Made by a program: the position numbers and the translations under genes
NCBI GenBank assembly: GCA_040007095.1
Contig: JBDTVS010000127.1
Coordinates: forward strand, 1-64,000
Direction of reading: 5' to 3'
Origin: JBDTVS01 sp040007095
GTDB lineage: Bacteria > Acidobacteriota > Vicinamibacteria > Vicinamibacterales > CAVVIG01
Length of the DNA: 64,000 nt
The notes under the pieces: generated by a model
What the model saw: only the letters and a program-made list of their open reading frames with translations
Told to the model about the DNA's origin: nothing
Database searches by the model: none
In this document: positions 61,279 to 64,000 of the stretch, piece after piece
Layout: every line of letters begins with the position of its first letter
Numbering within the stretch: position 1 is the stretch's first letter

Positions 61279-62121
61279 CTAGGCCCGGGTTCTCAGCCCC
61301 GGCGGTTCCCACTGCATCGAGAGCTTCTCGGTGTCACGGCCGGTGAGCTTGCCGTGCTTCACGGCGATCAGCTCCGCGAGGATGCTGACGGCGATCTCCT
61401 GGGGTGTGACCGCGCCGATGTCCAGGCCGATCGGCGCATGCACGCGCTTCAGACATTCAGCGGGGACGCCGTCCTGCTGCAGGGCTTCGTAAATGCGGGC
61501 GACTTTCGCGCGGCTCCCGATCAATCCGAGATATCGGAGGTCCCGGGGCGCGAGCGCGCGCAGCGCCTCGAGGTCGTTCGTGTGTCCGCGCGTGACGATG
61601 ACGACGTAGGCGTGCGGCGGCAATTCGGTGCGCGCAATCCAGGTCGGGATGTCTTCGGCGACGACCGCGGCCACAGCCGGAAACCGCTCTCGGCTCGCGA
61701 ACTTCTCGCGATCGTCCACCACGTGGACCTCGAAGCCGACGGCGTGCGCCAGGGTGGCCAGTTCGGTGCCGACATGGCCCGCACCGATCACGTAGAGCTC
61801 GGGCGAGGGCTCAATCGGCTCGATGTAGACGTCCATTTGCCCGCCGCACACCAGTCCGGTCTCCTGGGCGAAGTCGTCCGACAGCTCATAGTGCACCAGC
61901 TGCGCCTTGCGTGCAGTGATGGCTTCCCGCGCCTTCCAGAACGCGTCGTTTTCGTAGCAGCCGCCGCCGATCGTGCCGACCATCCGTCCATCGCCAAACA
62001 CCAGCATCTTGGCGCCGACCCGCTGCGGCGTGGAGCCGGTGGTTGACACGATCGTCACGAGCGCGGCCGCTTCGCCGCGACCCAGCGCGTCGGAGACGGC
62101 GGTGAATACTTCCTTGTTCAC
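61279..62121 (-). CDS. xdhC: XdhC/CoxI-family protein
   Basis: Family that inserts or sulfurates the molybdenum cofactor for xanthine dehydrogenase-like enzymes. The 280 aa protein has the N-terminal XdhC segment (AALVTIVSTTGSTPQRVGAK near residues 19-38; GTIGGGCYE near 49-57; GLVCGGQMDVYIEP near 88) and a C-terminal Rossmann domain (LYVIGAGHVGTELATLAH near 108; VIVTRGHTNDLEAL; YLGLIGSRAK near 190). No molybdoenzyme subunits are beside it. It starts with GTG 62121, 8 nt after a TATAAT box. Confidence 0.87.
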   Translation of the reverse strand: MNKEVFTAVSDALGRGEAAALVTIVSTTGSTPQRVGAKMLVFGDGRMVGTIGGGCYENDAFWKAREAITARKAQLVHYELSDDFAQETGLVCGGQMDVYIEPIEPSPELYVIGAGHVGTELATLAHAVGFEVHVVDDREKFASRERFPAVAAVVAEDIPTWIARTELPPHAYVVIVTRGHTNDLEALRALAPRDLRYLGLIGSRAKVARIYEALQQDGVPAECLKRVHAPIGLDIGAVTPQEIAVSILAELIAVKHGKLTGRDTEKLSMQWEPPGLRTRA

Positions 62122-62129
62122 GCTCGTTG

Positions 62130-62135
62130 ATTATA
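62130..62135 (-). promoter_or_regulatory. Candidate leaderless -10 box for xdhC
   Basis: Perfect TATAAT on the minus strand, 8 nt before the GTG start. The word-repeat hairpin 62147-62392 lies directly upstream, so no ordinary -35 sequence is present. Confidence 0.5.
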
Positions 62136-62146
62136 CGGGGTCTCAG

Positions 62147-62392
62147 TTGGGCCGGTGGGGCAGGCGACAGGAGTGGGGCAGGTCGGGCAGGGTCGGGCAG
62201 GTGAGGCGTCTAGGCGGGTGGGACGCAACAGGGCGGAATTGCTGTTCAGCTGGGGAAACAGGTTACAGGTCGTCGCCCACTCAATCGACCTTGCTCCTGT
62301 CTTACCGGCGCAACCTGCCATACCCGCCCGATCGGCCGACGTGCCCACGCGCCCGAGCCGCCCGACCTGCCCGACCTGCCCGACCTGCCCTA
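62147..62392. repeat. Large GGTCGGGCAGG-word hairpin between the PBP gene and xdhC
   Basis: The left arm (about 62147-62228) carries GGGCAGGTCGGGCAGG words; the right arm (about 62305-62392) carries the complementary words, including three exact tandem copies of CCCGACCTG at 62361-62387. The arms can pair imperfectly around a roughly 75-nt centre. The right arm reaches the PBP stop codon at 62390-62392. It is built from the same words as 2822-3087. Confidence 0.75.
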
Positions 62393-64000
62393 CTTATGCA
62401 ATTCGCACAGCTGCGTTGGTTCCGTGCCCACCATGAAGGGGTCGTGGTGGGTAACCGGACATCTGGGCGTGGCGAGCTTGCCGGTCTCGACGTCGACGTC
62501 GGCGAACGTGATCCCGTCGGGGACCTCGAACTCCTGGCTCGAATGCCCGGCCAGAGCCCTCAGCATGAATTGCGTCCAGATCGGCAGCGCCGCCTGCGCA
62601 CCCGTCAGCCCGACGGGCTGGTTGTCGTCGAAGCCAACCCAGACGACGGTGAGCAGCTCCGGCGTGAAGCCGACAAACCAGGCATCGCGCAGATCGTTGG
62701 TGGTGCCTGTTTTGCCCGCCGCGTCCAGCGTAAAGCCGGCCGCGCGAACGCCGCCGACCCCGGCAGCCGTCCCCTCGTTGATCACGTCGCGCATCATGTC
62801 GGTGACGAGGAATGCCGTCTCCGCGCGCGCGACCCGGCGTAGCGGCGCGGCGGCGCTCTTGGTGACGTTCTTGCCTCCGCTCGTGATTTTCTGGATGTGC
62901 TTCAACGGGCGGATGCGGCCCTGGTTGGGAAACAGGGTGTACGCGGTCGCAATCTCATACGGCGTCGCCTCGAACACGCCAAGCGCAATCGAGGGGTACG
63001 GCTTCGGCGCGCTGCCAACGCCAAGTCGCTTCCAGAAATCCGACACGCGGCCGTAGCCAACCGACTGCGCGACGTGAATCGTCGCGAGGTTGCGCGAATG
63101 CGCCAACGCATGTCGATAGGTGACCGGGCCGTCGTAGGTCTTTTCGAAGTTCTCGGGCGTCCAGATCTGGTCGTCGAACTCGAACGTCTCCGGATCGTCG
63201 AGCGCGATGGTGGCCGGCGTGATGTCGGTGCGCCCGTCTCGGGCGGCTTGCTCGAACGCGGTGAGATAGACGAACGGCTTGAACACCGAGCCCGGCTGCC
63301 GCCGCGAGGCGATCACGCGGTTGTACTGCGACTGGTTGTAGGACCGGCCGCCGACAAACGCCAGGATCTCGCCGGTCTGCGGGTCAATGGCGATCAGCGC
63401 CGCTTCGGCCCGGCCGCGGCGCTTGCGCCGCGCCAGCAGTTCGTCCACATGCGTCAGACCGCTTCGCACGGCGTCCTGGGCGAGCCGCTGCAGATGGAGG
63501 TCGAGGGTCGTCATCACATCGACGGCCTGGGTCGTTTTCGTCGTCAGACCGGGATAGTCTTCGGCGAGCGTCTGGCCGACGAAGTCGACGAAATAGGGCG
63601 CCTCGGCTTCCAGCGCGCGCTCGACGACTGCCAGCGGCTCTTTCAACGCGTGCTGGGCCGCGGGCGCCGTGATGTAACCCTCGTCCAGCATGGCCTGGAT
63701 GACCAGGTTGCGCCGATCCCGGCAGCGCGCGGGATTGTTGAACGGCGACAGCGCGGACGGTGACTGGATGACCCCGGCAATCGTCGCGGCCTCGGCAATC
63801 GACAGGTTGCTGACATCTTTGCCGAAGAACAGCCGCGAGGCCTCGGCCACGCCGACGATCGCGAACGAGCCCCGCTGGCCGAGTGGCACGTCGTTCAGGT
63901 ACATCTCAAGAATTTCGTCCTTCGAGGCGCGCCGCGACAGCACGATCGCCAGAAACTGCTCGAGCAGCTTCCGCTTGAGTGAGCGTTCGCGCGCCGACTG
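62390..64000 (-). CDS. Class A penicillin-binding protein (PBP1-type), N-terminus outside window
   Basis: Bifunctional peptidoglycan synthase; 536 C-terminal residues are visible and the frame is open to the window edge. The glycosyltransferase part (GT51) ends with KLLEQFLAIVLSRRASKDEI, LEMYLNDVPLGQ and SIAEAATIAGVIQSPSALSP. The transpeptidase domain has SxxK as RQPGSVFKPFVY, SxN as ALAHSRNLATIH and KTG as AAGKTGTTNDLRDAWFVGFTP. Membrane anchor and start lie beyond 64000. The C-terminus is short, with no PASTA or fibronectin domain. Confidence 0.94.
   Translation of the reverse strand, partial: QSARERSLKRKLLEQFLAIVLSRRASKDEILEMYLNDVPLGQRGSFAIVGVAEASRLFFGKDVSNLSIAEAATIAGVIQSPSALSPFNNPARCRDRRNLVIQAMLDEGYITAPAAQHALKEPLAVVERALEAEAPYFVDFVGQTLAEDYPGLTTKTTQAVDVMTTLDLHLQRLAQDAVRSGLTHVDELLARRKRRGRAEAALIAIDPQTGEILAFVGGRSYNQSQYNRVIASRRQPGSVFKPFVYLTAFEQAARDGRTDITPATIALDDPETFEFDDQIWTPENFEKTYDGPVTYRHALAHSRNLATIHVAQSVGYGRVSDFWKRLGVGSAPKPYPSIALGVFEATPYEIATAYTLFPNQGRIRPLKHIQKITSGGKNVTKSAAAPLRRVARAETAFLVTDMMRDVINEGTAAGVGGVRAAGFTLDAAGKTGTTNDLRDAWFVGFTPELLTVVWVGFDDNQPVGLTGAQAALPIWTQFMLRALAGHSSQEFEVPDGITFADVDVETGKLATPRCPVTHHDPFMVGTEPTQLCELHK

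Noticed and set aside
62361..62387. Tandem CCCGACCTG 9-mers as a possible CRISPR or other array
   Set aside because: The units are contiguous with no spacers and belong to one arm of the large hairpin.

Overview
This window is a GC-rich bacterial chromosome segment from a Gram-negative, menaquinone-using organism. The outer-membrane genes (LolCD, BamA, Skp, LptE, LpxA, LpxI), the futalosine-type menaquinone operon, the large carboxypeptidase-regulatory-domain protein and the gene orders point to Acidobacteriota, probably class Vicinamibacteria. That placement is inferred from gene content and style; there is no rRNA in the window to confirm it. I see no phage, plasmid, transposase gene, CRISPR array, tRNA or rRNA. 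Almost everything is core housekeeping.

Layout. 1-3.8 kb: nusB end, lysS and the LolC/LolD lipoprotein-release pair. 3.9-8.2 kb: formate-THF ligase and ClpC. 8.4-15.2 kb: an envelope block with BamA, Skp, a FabZ-LpxA fusion, LpxI and a GnnA-like dehydrogenase. 15.4-22.1 kb: a tightly overlapped menaquinone operon (MqnE-like protein without iron-sulfur cysteines, MqnA, MqnC, aminodeoxyfutalosine deaminase, UbiA-, UbiX- and UbiE-type enzymes). 22.1-26.6 kb: TonB-like protein, a possible 25-residue membrane peptide, MiaA, DeoB and Dgt. 26.6-30.8 kb: YceD, L32 and FabD-FabG-ACP-FabF. 31.0-36.5 kb: EtfB, EtfA, a membrane ETF:quinone oxidoreductase of the FeS/CCG type, a DUF374 acyltransferase and an HDAC-like deacetylase. 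36.7-43.5 kb: LeuS-LptE-HolA, S20 convergent and overlapping HolA, and an ABC exporter. 43.7-51.4 kb: lytic transglycosylase, secreted VOC protein, AlaS, RecX, PilT and a Ser/Thr kinase. 51.7-53.6 kb: IlvE and RsmE. 53.7-59.4 kb (minus strand): the heat-shock operon hrcA-grpE-dnaJ-prmA behind a CIRCE-type operator, followed by the carboxypeptidase-regulatory protein. 59.8-64 kb (minus strand): 5'-deoxyadenosine-type deaminase, XdhC and the 3' part of a class A penicillin-binding protein.

The less ordinary content lies between the genes. One dispersed palindromic repeat family has three copies (11772-11976, 51411-51571, 59521-59717), a conserved 35-nt core, long terminal inverted repeats and an optional GC-rich internal module. 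A second class comprises large imperfect hairpins, each built from a different 7-11 nt word repeated in one arm and complemented in the other (for example 2822-3087, 31814-31916, 45800-45872, 62147-62392). Several start codons (kinase, pilT, alaS, xdhC, yceD, leuS) have a TANNNT box only 6-12 nt upstream, which suggests leaderless or near-leaderless transcripts. Many operon junctions are four-base NTGA overlaps, often using TTG or GTG starts. The most unusual protein is the cluster-less MqnE homologue translationally coupled to mqnA.
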